The notes beneath the pieces are model-generated. The model made no database searches, was not told where the DNA came from, and saw only the letters and a program-made list of their open reading frames with translations. Source: Paragonimus westermani (lineage: Eukaryota; Platyhelminthes; Trematoda; Plagiorchiida; Troglotrematidae). Taken from it: a stretch of 64,000 nucleotides of DNA. The stretch covers positions 73,128-137,127 of the forward strand of contig QNGE01001033.1 of NCBI GenBank assembly GCA_008508345.1. The letters are read 5' to 3'. Made by a program: the position numbers and the translations under genes. Below are positions 12,149-22,559 of the stretch, piece after piece; position 1 is the first letter of the stretch; every line of letters starts with the position of its first letter.

Positions 12149-12848
12149 TGGGGGTTGAAGATCCAGTGGGTGCGGCCGTTTGAAGATGGAGAATTTTGGG
12201 GGTTCCTGGGGGATTTCGAGGAACTGGAGAAGGCAGTAGCAGTCAAGGCCAAACGGTCGAGGCTAGGGGCCCTGCAGATCCTGCTCAAAGGCAGGGCGAA
12301 AGCGGTCCTGGATGTGGCACGAAGGAGCCTTGCGAAGCTGCGGTGAGCAGAAGCGGACGAGGTGCCGATCGCAGGGATTCGGCAGCCAAGCCAACTGCCA
12401 GGAGACAATCAAGCAGTTCAGGGACAGCAGGCTCGGACAAGAGGGCGGCGCCCTTGCTTACGTCATGTCCATGCAGGCAGCGTTGTCAACGGCCCTACAA
12501 CGTTTAAAGCAGTACACGGGATACTTAGTGTTGACAGATAAGTTCACGCCAACAACAGTCGGGGATCAGCTCAGGATGGTTCTCATCGCACACAAGATCA
12601 CGCCGGAACAGTTGGCTGATGCCGCTCGGAAGTTGTTGACAAGAAAATTCCCGAAAATCGACGACCTGGAGGCAGGCAAACCAAGTGAAATGAGTGACAC
12701 CGGAAGCGCAGTGAAAAGATTAACGCGGAAAAGGGCGGATTCGGAGGTGAAGAGGGATATAACCTTGGCGATGTCTGTTATTTGTACGGAAGACGTGTAC
12801 GCTGGTGAAAACTTTGCTCGCACCGTAAAAGAAGGCGCGCGTAAATAA
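12149..12848 (+). pseudogene. Gypsy gag-like region (broken)
   Basis: Two overlapping frames carry one gag-like product with a frameshift near 12,345. The first (12,101-12,346) reads VRPFEDGEFWGFLGDFEELE, then RLGALQILLKGRAKAVLDVA, a pattern like capsid segments of flatworm gypsy gag. The second (12,312-12,848) continues with TIKQFRDSRLGQEGGALAYV, then DKFTPTTVGDQLRMVLIAH and PEQLADAARKLL. Position directly after an LTR and primer site supports gag. No zinc knuckle is seen. Helical, charged composition fits capsid, but without a search this remains inference from position and pattern. Confidence 0.6.
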
Positions 12849-12887
12849 AGTTCTCACTGTTTGTTTTAGTCCAAGAACGGAGATGCG

Positions 12888-13082
12888 GTGATGGAGGCGG
12901 TTGATAACACAGCTATTAAGGCTATGTTAGTAATCAACGGCAGTTATGAGTGGCGTTCCATTGGCAGTGAGACCACGATTTCATTGACAAGCTCCAAGCC
13001 AGAAAGGAATGTTCAGCCTTGCGCGATGGTCGTTCGTGAAGTCGATATAGCATTATCTTGGTCGACAACCGGATTCTCGTGA
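12888..13082 (+). pseudogene. Gypsy protease-like segment 1 (broken)
   Basis: The frame reads AMLVINGSYEWRSIGSETTI, then SLTSSKPERNVQPCAMVVRE. In retroviral-type aspartic proteases the corresponding block is a hydrophobic strand followed by D-T/S-G; here IGSETT would stand where DTGSETT is expected, so the catalytic Asp appears lost. A closely similar segment recurs at 14,385-14,490, and the sequence at 13,056-13,120 also recurs at 45,530-45,595. The assignment is moderate and rests on the order gag-PR-RT. Confidence 0.45.
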
Positions 13083-13149
13083 TAAGCATCAGATCAGTCC
13101 TCGTGAACACACAAGTACCATGGAGCCTACCGTGGTGTCTTGTGTACGA

Positions 13150-14398
13150 GAAACAGGGTGCGTCTCAAGTACCATGACGTTAGCAAGCGAGCGACTATCT
13201 TCACATACTTGCCAGACTTCCGACATTTCAGGCACCGTTTGAAGTAGTGAGACCCAACAACTACAATACGGGCCGATGATTCTAAGTTGGAGCTTACGAT
13301 CAAAATTAGCAAGGCTACGATTGGTCTATCTGGTGTCAAGCTGAGTTCCGTAGCTGACACCGGCGCGCCAGGCAACAGTACGTGGTATTATATGAAGCCT
13401 GTGAAGGCAGACAGGATGTAGACTAGTAAAATACAGTCGGAAATCTGTCGATTAGCAAATTAAACGAACCTAATTTCTCAGGGCTTTGATACACGAAGTT
13501 AGCTGAAACCGAACCAATGAAATTCCGGCTAACGGTAGGCTTTCTTGCTTGGTCGACCAGATGGTATTCGTCAAAGTCTACCAAAAGATCGAAGTGATAG
13601 AGAAGATCGACGCTGATCATCGTTGACGACCAAGAGAATGTAGCAGAAAAGTCCACGACGATCTAGGTACGTGAGAACGCTGGCCGAAAGCTGATAGTGT
13701 TTCCTCTGGATGAACGAAGATTCGATTTGACCGATTGGTTAAAATCATGTAACCCAGGTGGAACCACATTGACCTCAGCACCAGTGTCGATGAGGTACCG
13801 TTTCAGAACCTTCACAAATGGCTAATCACAGAAAGTACGTTTAGGAAGCCGCCTTTGAGATTAATCTGTCTTGCTTGTTGACTGAACCAATACTGCAGAG
13901 TTGTTGACATCGACGAATTGGTTAGAGGATTGTTAGTGATACCGACACTGAACAGGATTAGCGTTTGGCCGCGTTGGGTTGAGTACATACATTCCTGGAG
14001 GGCTGCTGTGTTGTCGAGTGGGGTAGTCCAGCGTGACCTAGAAAGTTGCATTGTTGAAGCCTGTAACTGTTTAGTAAGGCCATCAATGTTAGCGGTCGAA
14101 TTGGTGATCGGTCCATGACTAACCGAAGCGGTTTGAGAAATGTGAAAGAACGTGTCGGCTGACTCTGTCAGGAGCGCTTCAAGGTTACCACTGTTTGTTT
14201 TGAATACATTTAAGCAATCACTGTAGTCGAATATCCTCAAAGAATATCTTCTGTTACTGTGTCTTGCCTGTCTACCGCTGCATTTGATAGTTGACAGTCA
14301 CCGAGTTCAATGGTGCTTAAAATTTGAATAGTGCGTTCGTGATCTGGCAGACAAACGCACTTAATTACTGTAGAACTTAGTGGCATGTACGGTGTCTT
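13150..14398 (-). mobile_element. CsRn1-type gag-protease fragment, identical copy 1
   Basis: This 1,249 bp segment is the same, as far as I can see by eye, as 46,218-47,466 (offset 33,068). On the minus strand it encodes part of a CsRn1-type gag, then a gypsy aspartic protease. Flanks on the right differ completely between copies. On the left they are related but diverged. It sits inside the plus-strand gypsy element in opposite orientation and has no LTRs of its own. Confidence 0.85.
13424..14394 (-). pseudogene. CsRn1-type gag C-terminus and protease (broken)
   Basis: Reading the minus strand from 14,394: a capsid-like part with LPDHERTIQILSTIELGDCQ, then ALLTESADTFFHISQTASVS, typical of CsRn1 gag. 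Next comes a degraded zinc-finger region near 13,850-13,930 (LQYWFSQQARQ, whose Cys/His residues are lost). Then the protease, with catalytic DTGAEVNVVPP coded at 13,777-13,788 and below, and FDLLVDFDEYHLVDQARK near its end. An in-frame TAG lies at 13,665-13,663, and frameshifts separate gag pieces. The same breaks occur in the second copy. Confidence 0.75.
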
Positions 14399-14612
14399 GG
14401 AATGGTGTTCAATTGGCAGCGAGACCACGGTTTCATTGAATAGCTTCAAACCAGAAAGGAATGTTCCGCCTGGTTCGATGGTCGTTGGGACAGTCGGTAT
14501 GTTTACTCTCAAAGGTGATAGCCTGGCAGAATATTGTGTCAGAATCGATGGTCACGTAGTCAAGCGAACTTCCGTCATTTTTCCCAGACGCACTAAAAGC
14601 AGATTTACCTAA
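14385..14612 (+). pseudogene. Gypsy protease-like segment 2 (broken)
   Basis: The frame reads LEWCSIGSETTVSLNSFKPE, RNVPPGSMVVGTVGMFTLKG, then SLAEYCVRIDGHVV. It duplicates the segment at 12,936-13,040 at roughly 80 % identity and continues towards the RT of the same orientation. As in segment 1, the residue expected to be the catalytic Asp before SETT is not present. Its start falls inside the end of the 1,249 bp fragment, so the real boundary is near 14,399. Confidence 0.45.
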
Positions 14613-14859
14613 CCTGTTTGTTGCCGTGATTGATTTGGAGCATGATAAATTCGTAACGAGGTATAAGGTAGTTCCACTATTGAGAAAGCACAAAGTCCAG
14701 TTTGGACAATTTGAGGCAAACACACCCAGAGCGACTCAAACTTGTAACAGTCAGCTGCTGAGTCAGGTGATACGCAAATTTCTGGGATTGTTCACTGCGG
14801 ATCAGAACCCGTGTGACTCTAATGACTGAACTGAACTCGAAATCTCTATCGAGCGAGAG

Positions 14860-15600
14860 CGATTCCGATCATATGGCCCCCGAAGAACTCCAGTACACAT
14901 GCGGTCTAGAATTGAACGAAAACCGAGAGGCATACTGAGAAAATAACTAATCGATGAGGCGGATATCCCGTTCAGTTCTCCTGTCCTTCTGGTGAGGAAG
15001 CTTATCGGTAAATTTCAATTTTTGTGTGGACTTCAGACGGACCCGCGAGATTACGGTTAATAAAGTCGTGGCAGCGGTGGCGGAGATTTCTATTCAAAGC
15101 TACAGAACTCCAGGATACTCATAGTTTTGGACTTGCGGTCCGGATATTGGTATGTTCCAATCAAGCATACAGACCGAGATAAAACAGAACTCACAGTGAG
15201 AGGAAAGCAACTCCGCCTCAAATATATACTGTTCGGGCTGTCAGACGCCCTCTTCACGTTCAGACGATTGATGCTGAAGATGCTAGACGAATTTAGGAAT
15301 ACGGTAATACTTCTTAGTCACAGGGTCGGTCAGGGTGAAGTCCAACCAGTATCAGAGAATCTTCTGACAATCGAGGATATCACGGTGCAAACATTGAGGA
15401 AGACATTGCTATACTTCCTTGGTAAAGTTGGGTTCTACAGTCGCTTTTTCGAATTCTTCCATGGCCTCGCGAGCCCAGTACACGGAATTCTGAAGAAAGA
15501 TTGTCAGATTCACTGGTCAGCGAAGGCCAATCTAGCGTGTATCGAGACCCAACGACTAACGAAGTGGGGACAGCTGACCTTAAAACTTTCAGTGGCTTGA
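14860..15600 (+). pseudogene. Gypsy reverse transcriptase, YxDD block missing
   Basis: The plus strand shows RT motifs in order: FSSPVLLVRK with KFQFLCGL (about 14,965-15,040), then LDLRSGYWYVPIKHTDRDKT, LTVRGKQLRLKYILFGLSDA and FRRLMLKMLDEF (15,127-15,300). After that the sequence jumps to RGQGEVQPVSENLLTIEDI-like thumb sequence and FLGKVGFYSRFFEFFHG (15,300-15,480). The stretch that should carry the catalytic Y-x-D-D is absent, an internal deletion of roughly 25-40 codons. Upstream parts also have stops near 15,060. It is therefore a dead RT of Ty3/gypsy type; family assignment is firm from motif order. Confidence 0.85.
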
Positions 15601-15604
15601 TAGA

Positions 15605-15905
15605 GCTTCGTTGTCGCAACGGATGCGGGTGATGTGGGAATCTGAGCTATACTGAAGCAGGGAGATGGTTTTATGGAAAATGTCAATCGGGTATTAAGTC
15701 CTGCCGAATGGAACTACTCGATGACAGAGGAGAAATGTCTGGTGATTGTGTGGACCTTGGAAATATGGAGGCCGTTTGATTAGATTGAATTGGCTAAAGA
15801 CCCCCGGGGAAAACTGGCTCGTTGGGCATCACAGCTACAGAGGTACGACTTTGTACTTCGCCGTGTAGATGGGAATGAACTGTGTGCCCGAGTTGCTTGC
15901 CCGAA
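15605..15905 (+). pseudogene. Gypsy RNase H (broken)
   Basis: In the frame starting near 15,606 the plus strand reads FVVATDAGDVGI, a stop, then [40 protein letters not shown] and WRPF, a stop, and later GKLARWASQLQRYDFVLRRV. These are the RNase H blocks of Ty3/gypsy pol, including TDA with a catalytic Asp and the conserved Glu in EEKCL. Two in-frame stops break it. It follows the RT directly and leads to integrase after a repeat insertion. Confidence 0.75.
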
Positions 15906-16137
15906 CGCAAAACCTGCATAAGATCCACAAGGACGTGAACGGAGTTAACAGTGTCGAACTGCAGAGTGACCGCGGAAAGCTAAAAGCAGCACAGAAGATA
16001 GATGCAGCAATGCGGGCGGTGAGTGATCGTCTTTTGTCGGAGAGGCAGCCGTCAGAACACCAGAGGAATCCGGGAATGAAAGCTTTCGGAATGCACCGGG
16101 CAGATTTGGGGCTGAATACTCGCAGCACTCATAATTA

Positions 16138-16495
16138 GGGACTTTGAATACGACCCAAAAATCGTGCTTGAATTGAAACGCTAGTAATAAGGAGAAGAAT
16201 TGGTACCGGTAGCAGTAATTAGTTGCTGTTTACGGGTTGAGAGGTCGAAGTTCTGGGTATACAACAGCATCAAAGAAATCACCGTCTGTTATCAGTTGAT
16301 CCTATTAGCACATGCAAAGCCACAAACTATATGTTGATTGGTGCAATACGGAACAAAAAATCTGACGAATAACGGAGGGCAAAACACTGAGATTGATCGA
16401 CCAATCCTTACGTTGTATCTTTAACGCGACACTTGGATTGGCCGTTTGTCAGATTTTCTGCCGTAAATCGAGTAGATTTCTGCCACGATAGAACC
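16138..16495. repeat. Dispersed repeat, copy 1 (empty site for hairpin)
   Basis: This stretch aligns with 61,808-62,340. Anchors are TTAGGGAC at the start, ACAACAGCATCAAAGAAATC, GATTGGTGCAATAC, TTTAACGCGAC and TTGGATTGG. It lies between RNase H and integrase coding, so it is probably a nested insertion. At 16,277-16,289 it has AAATCACCGTCTG uninterrupted, where the other copy carries the hairpin element flanked by AAATCATAGTCTG on both sides. Confidence 0.65.
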
Positions 16496-16499
16496 GCAA

Positions 16500-17391
16500 G
16501 TTTGATACGCCAGCTTTGGGAGTCGAATAACTATACAAGTTATACCGGCGGAGTTGAAAGAGACAGCTGTAAGGGAACGTCATCAGCTGGCTCATACGGA
16601 ATGCCATCGAACCTACAAACTGCTGAAGCAGAGAGTATACTGACCTGGAATAAGGAATAATGTCAACAGTTTTGCGTCGTCTTTGCAACAATGTCAGTTA
16701 TTGGAGAGAACTAGCCATCTCAGTCACTAACCCACACAATCAATTCCATTGAGTGAAATTGGAGAATTATGATTGGTGGACGTGACGAGCCCTTTTCCAG
16801 TAACCAAGTCTGGAAATCAGTACATCACAGCAACGACTTTAAAGTTTCCTACGATTTATCGAGGCAGTCGCTATACAAGATCAGCACGTGAACACTGTAT
16901 GCAGGGCGGTGATGAAACACATCGCTGCAGATCACGAAAAACCGCAAAGAATGCTGACTGATCAGGGCCCCTGCTCCGAAATTGAGGAGTTTCGGAATTC
17001 TTTGGACTGCTCGGGAGAACAAGAAGTCGCCATAAGAACTGATGCGTGGGCAGATGCCTCACATGCCAGTCAATCAGGAGATTGGTTTATGGGAAGACTG
17101 ATGGGTGAGCGTGCGTGAATCAGCAGAACCTCGGGGACTGGCCGACTGGAACTTAACAAACGCACAGAGGGTTTGCAAAATGCAGTCAGCTGCAAGTTTG
17201 TCGTGTCGAGACGCGGCATTTGAACCTGTCTCGGAGGTTGAATACAGAGATCGGCAAAGCAGTGGGCTAGCAGGACCCAAGTCCAGGGAGTTGTTACAAA
17301 GTGGAGGACACCGTATGTAGTGGCGGAGCGTCGCGACCTGGTATATCTGAATGAGAATGAGGAGGAGCAAATGCTGATTCAAGACGTCTAA
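16500..17391 (+). pseudogene. Gypsy integrase (broken)
   Basis: Plus-strand pieces: a zinc-binding region with HRTYKLLKQRVYWPG-like sequence (about 16,600-16,660), a core with VDVTSPFPVTKSGNQYI (16,774-16,826), then a TVCRAVMKHI- and ADQGP-like block (16,890-16,980) and a C-terminal part at 17,105-17,390 with VSEVEYRDRQSSGLAGPKS and RRDLVYLNENEEEQMLIQD. These match the order of a retroelement integrase, which inserts the cDNA into host DNA. Multiple frameshifts and stops make it inactive. It closes the plus-strand gypsy element. Confidence 0.7.
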
Positions 17392-17400
17392 TGTTTGTTC

Positions 17401-19299
17401 CAGCAACACCTAGTCTACTTGCAATGTCTGTCAATAAGCTGAATCCATGATAGTCCCGTTTGTAAGCAAAGAGCGTTTATAAATTCTGAGCTTGTCGAGC
17501 AACCGATTCCGACCCAAACGGGGTAAAGGTCATATTGACGAGTTTCTTATTACTGATGCGCTAATGTTCAAAAACATTACGATAAACCAAATAGAGGACG
17601 ATAACAACAAAACTCGATACTGAATCCGCCAACTGCACAAGTTTCGAGATTAATTGTTCGCTTAATTATGATCATATGCAACAGTCGCGTAAAGGCGAAG
17701 CGTTCAGACACAAATGAAACCAGGGTACAAATGAACAAAGGTCCGGCAATGAGAAGTGGGAAGGAACAACTACGCGGAAACAAGCTTACACAAGCGAACA
17801 ATATCAAGTTCAATAGTACGTCGAGATATACATCCACTGAAAACATGGTTTGTCACGCATTAACTTAAGTGGTCATGTCAGGCTGCAAGAACGGCTCGTA
17901 ATCATTATCAAGAGTTCCAGTGTAAGGGGATAACCAATGAGAAGGTAACAAATAGGACAGAAAACGTGATCAGCAACTTTCTATAAGCACATAACAATCG
18001 TCGAACACTCAACGTACGCGGTTACTTTAACAACAGTTAAAGGCGGAAATTTCGAATCTACTCCTGAGTTTTTTATCCGCTACTCACTTGTTTCATTGAG
18101 ATTGTACTGGAGCGGCTGCCTAATCGGAGAACGTTCGACAAGACATTGTCTGGGAACAAGCTCTTACAGATGGAGTTATAGACAAGTTGATGCCAACCGA
18201 TGAAAGAGGACTGTCAGCTGGTATCGAGTGTATACCGGTTTCAATCAACCGACTTGCTGGATGCCATTCCGTGGAGCGATACTGCAACGAACTGCTAGTC
18301 AAAACGCATGGAGGCTTTTTGCTTAATAGCAACCGTAATTACTGTTTGTTCTTTCGTAAACAGTTCTATTTCTCCGAAAAATTGATATTGCTTGCTGCCG
18401 CCGAAACGTCTGTTCCAATTTTTCTCCATTCAATAGCTCAGCACAGGACGGTTGGATTCCTCTGCAAAGTATTCCAGCCCAGGAACCCTCACACGTCTGC
18501 CATCTACAAAACCTAGAAGTCGGCAGTGATCCCACTGTCATCAATAGCACATGCAGCTGCTACACGCCTCGCTACACTGCGCATGGAAAACTGCCCCCTT
18601 AAATTTCGTTATAGGAACGGCTTGGCTGGTTCACCACCTGCATACCACAGGGTACACACTTAGTCATCTTTTCCAGCATGCCCCCGGGTGGACTCAAGCT
18701 TTACCTTATTGAAACTTGTTTCCGCTCAACTATCCGCGCTAATTTTCAGGGTCGGAGAACAGCGGTTCACTTCCGGAAGTCTCAAGGAACGACGTGGCAA
18801 ACACATGGAAGCATCGCCCCGATTCATCTAACTTACTTGATTTGATATCCAGCAGACTTCCGCCGATTCGAAGAACAACCACTTAAACGGAGGTGTAGCA
18901 TCACGCCTGGGAAGTAAAGCAAGTTCTAATGACGGAGAAGGACTGAGAATATACCAAAGCCTCAATTAATTGGAGATCTGAAAACCCTATAGAACGATCC
19001 CCTGAGGAGTAACTAACGTCCTCGGAAGGAGGGTTGCATTACTACCTGATAACTCTTCAAAGGAAGAATTGTTGCCAGCTGTCACGATACCCTAGGCCAT
19101 TACCAGCCTCCGAGACAAAGAACGGCTCGAGGGGCAAAGCGTTGAAGAAAAACTTGTATGAATTAAGTCACAGCCTAATATTCTAGACTCAAACGTGCAC
19201 AGGTCGAGAATTTCAGTTACAGCTCATAAGAAACCTAACACAGACCAACGACCGACCTGGTAACTGCGTGCCAAGCACTCCCAACGGACAGTATGTCCC
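17401..19299. other. No gene recognised
   Basis: About 1.9 kb. I looked here for the 3' LTR of the gypsy element and did not find a match to the 308 bp LTR. Frames at 18,187-18,516 (plus) and 18,120-18,550 (minus) overlap each other, have no recognisable motif and are not called. Confidence 0.45.
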
Positions 19300-20225
19300 T
19301 ACCTCTGTGATGTACGCTGTGGTGGAACGACGGAAAACCAAAATTTCGGACAGATATGTCTTTCATATAGTAACACTGATGTCAAATGTTCGGACGACTC
19401 AGCGTTGAACCGGACGACCTGAAAGAATACGGTCCGGACAGACGTCCGAAAGTTCAATGAGCAGTTATTGCGCTTCTGCGAGCGGAATTGTGCGGTACGC
19501 AAGGGAACCATCGGTGCCATAGGTCGCGATGACGTGACTACATGACGTTGCGATGTGTGCTGCTGCGAATGCACCGGCCGTTTGTGATTAGTAGGTCACC
19601 GACACACTCACAGTACAACGTCAGCGAAGACACGACGAGTACGTTAGACTTAGGTAGATCATATCAACATATACATTCTAAATCTGTTGATGACTGCATC
19701 GACCAACAGTCCGGCCGTTGACAATTAATTCACTCGTCTTTTCAGAAACCTGTGTGGCAGCAATCTCCTCATCATTCGTTCATTCAGCTTTATTAGTGTG
19801 CTGTGTGATGAATTGTCTGGTTGATTTTACGTTGTTCAACGTGAAGTCTGTTTTTCAACTCGCCTTATCTAGGATGTATTACCCTGCACTCCTATATGGC
19901 AATGCTTCTTGTATTACACTTCACAAATCTTTCTTCTTAGCCTAGATGTCGTCACTGCAGCATCTCTCCGCTAAGTTTTCGAAGGAAATAACAGTTTCAT
20001 TCCTTTAATAGCTAATCAACTGGCTAACCAACATTGGCGGACTGGACACAAAGGCCTCACTCACACACTACCGGTCCCATTCCTTCGGGTTAACACTGGG
20101 TCTGTGTTGTGTGGGTGAATTCGCAAGTGGTGCGACGCAAGCCAAATGTGGTAATGGTTAAGCGTAGGCGCCCTATGGCTTCGGTCACTGTGACAGGACA
20201 ATCCGAATCGGATGCTACCAACAGA
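19300..20225 (+). mobile_element. 3' end of RTE LINE, 5'-truncated copy
   Basis: This segment aligns with 43,470-44,335, the 3' end of the RTE LINE at 40-44 kb, through the end of the ORF and the 3' untranslated region. The ORF remnant near 19,390-19,500 has the RTE tail pattern (LNRTTWKNTVRT-like) in shifted frames. The untranslated part shares ACGACGAGTACGTTAG, TAGATCATAT and GGTTAAGCG followed by AGGCG. Truncation at the 5' side is usual for LINE insertions. Similarity to the other copy is moderate. Confidence 0.65.
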
Positions 20226-20589
20226 TGGACCGCTCAACACTGGTGGCTTGAGTGTTCACTAACAAATAGCGGTATCTTAATGATACTCGATGAGAAGGTC
20301 AAGCAAATGACGTGGACTTTTATTTTTGGGACTGTTGTGAAAGCTCAATGCAGTGGCGCTCTCCCGGACCCTGTCCTGTCCTGGTTGATTGTTGTTCTCT
20401 ATCCCAATGCTCGTTCAACCACGTCTTGCATGCCCGCGTACCAACCGCACCGAACCACGTCTATTTGCGGGATTCCAATTGGCTGTATGCAGATGGTGAA
20501 TGCGTGCGTGCGAATGTGTCTCATTTCGAGGCTGGAAGAGAGCTTTCAGGCTGGTGAACGTGCGGAGGCGCATGCGTAGGTAGGGACAA

Positions 20590-21380
20590 TGAGCGTCGCT
20601 GAGACCGGATGGCTTATCCTGTGGTGGGCCCTGTGAGAGGGCAAGATGACGGCCACACTCCAAACCCTCGCACATGCATTGATTGATGCACGCAGATGGC
20701 AGCCTCATATATCCATCGTTAATCTTCGTCAGCGATTTCATGTTCACCAAAGGGATGGTGTGCTCAACTACCCTGAGATTAGAGAATATGCACTCTGCAG
20801 CCAATACATGAAGACAACCAGGAACTAGTTTGAACGATCCCCATAAACCCACGTTCACCTCAATATCGATTTTCGCGGCATCGAAACTACTGAGCACATT
20901 GCTTTACAGTGGCACTGAGGGATCTCCGTTGTGGGATATGTGTATATGCATACCGCCATTTATGGGGAGCCTAATTGGTTGACTGGCGCTTACTTCCGTA
21001 CATGTCTGTCTGTGGTGCACTGGGTTCATTCATTCCGAATATTCACGTCGTTAGCACAGGAAAATGCCTATCAGACATGTCATCCGAAAGGTGGACTTAG
21101 ATGAAAGAACAAAGATAACCAAGCGCTGGCCTTTGTGGAACCCCGCAGAAATGGAGAAGAAGGTTGAAAGGTATAGTCCAGTTTTCATTCCGTAATTTCT
21201 CTCGATATAAAAAGAGACAGTCCAGCGAGGAGACTCATCTTGCATACCACAGGCTTCCGGTTTATAACCGAATTGACCGTGAGGGACGTGGTCGAAAACC
21301 TCGACGAATTCATATAACGTAACAATTGACAATATATAGCCGTTTTTCACCTCTGTCAGAATATTCTGGAAAATAAGCAC
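20590..21380 (-). pseudogene. CR1/Jockey-like LINE RT fragment
   Basis: On the minus strand at 21,380-21,051 the frame reads TLYEFVEVFDHVPHGQFGYK, then ACGMQDESPRWTVSFYIERN and later SISAGFHKGQRLVIF. This matches the RT block in which an Asp-containing DFSKAFDxVPH is followed by a SGVPQGSVLGP motif in CR1/Jockey-type LINEs. Downstream (20,900-20,600) WGSFKLVPGCLHVLAAE may be the following block. The catalytic Asp of the first motif and the GVPQGS motif are altered. It is an old fragment without recognisable ends. Confidence 0.55.
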
Positions 21381-22559
21381 ACTTCTATAGAGTGGCTTTC
21401 GAAAGTTCCACAGAGGAAGAGAGTAGACTTCCGATTTGACAGCGCTACAACATAGATGATCATGTGATACTGCTTGGATACGTCGGCAACAAGTTGAGGT
21501 TAGGAAGAATGCTCCCCGCCGAACAGCCGATGTCGAATACCTGAAGACCAGTCAACTCCTAACCGTTGCCTCGTTTTAAACAGCAAGTCTTCATTCGCAC
21601 AAGCCTTCAGTGGGACCTTCTCTCGCGAGAGCTTGACAGGTTCATGAATTTGTCGCTCGAACCTGTTTCAAACGGAGTAGAAGGCGCTCCGTTCCCCACC
21701 CACCGACCTGCTTGTACCTTTGTGTTTTGCAAACAAAAGGGAGAGATTAGCGATGAAACAGCGTATTCTGCACGGAAGACTTGATCAGAAGGAGGAAGTT
21801 AACAGTTCGCGAGAAACCAATAAGGCTTTTTGAACAGCGTCTGAAGCGTATCCCAAGCCGGGTCTATAGAACCACAGTCAGCACGAGGAGAACACGGGGT
21901 GACAGTGAAAATACGTGTGATTGAATTTTCCATATATGAATGTCTACGCTAACTGTTGCAAGTAGTAACAGGTAAAATGCACGGGAGGCAGTGAGCAACC
22001 ATTGTGTCCGAACAGCAGCCGGTTGATCATCTCGCCCACTGGGTGACTCAAGCTCGCGACACTCAATCCAGCCGGCCAGTGGATCTGGTCAAAACATAGC
22101 CGAGATGGGTGATGACCTGCTGGATCTACGCCGTCCGCGATATCAGCCTCGGCAAGGCAGTCGAGAATTCCGTCATGCAGTCCAAATTGGGCAGCCATGA
22201 TCATTTTATCACAGGTGTAAGGATATCACTCATACCAGCTACAGTAAAAGTGCCGAAGCGGTGAGAGATTTTGTGGGTTTCCGAGAGGAGCATCGGCATT
22301 GAGCGTGGCGCATGTTGGTGAAAAATATACAGTCCCCATTCGGAATGTCTTTTCAACATACGTTGCTATACAATAAACCTAGACAGTTGGTGTATATGAA
22401 GTTGAAGGCCAACTCCTCTTTTCACTGCGTGAAAAAACTGATGGAACGGTATGGAGTGAAAATTGGGTGCGAACATGCTAACCAAAAAAGAGTTGATCGT
22501 CGCAACTGGATTGTTCCCCCTCCACATGCCCGTTTAATTTGGGACCTTCTTTCGGCTAT
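21381..22559. other. No gene recognised
   Basis: About 1.2 kb. An 86-codon minus frame at 21,944-22,204 has protein-like composition but no motif I recognise. Another, 97 codons (22,312-22,605, plus), overlaps the following fragment on the other strand. Confidence 0.4.

Larger units (their letters stand above)
11821..17400 (+). mobile_element. Broken plus-strand Ty3/gypsy element, mosaic
   Basis: In order on the plus strand: an LTR (11,821-12,128), a primer binding site (12,131-12,143), gag-like frames (12,149-12,848), protease-like sequence (12,888-13,082 and again 14,385-14,612), RT (about 14,860-15,600), RNase H (about 15,605-15,900) and integrase (about 16,500-17,390). The order PR-RT-RH-IN is that of Ty3/gypsy. 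It is interrupted by a minus-strand CsRn1-type fragment (13,150-14,398) and by a ~360 bp repeat (16,138-16,495). No 3' LTR was found by 18.1 kb. The protease segment flanks the fragment on both sides, so this may be two partial copies rather than one split element. Confidence 0.75.

Noticed and set aside
17401..18100. Expected 3' LTR of the gypsy element at 11.8-17.4 kb
   Set aside because: No segment here aligns with the 308 bp LTR, so the element is recorded as lacking it.
20109..20579. 156-codon plus-strand frame
   Set aside because: Its left part is the 3' untranslated region of the RTE copy and the right part is antisense to the CR1/Jockey-like fragment region.
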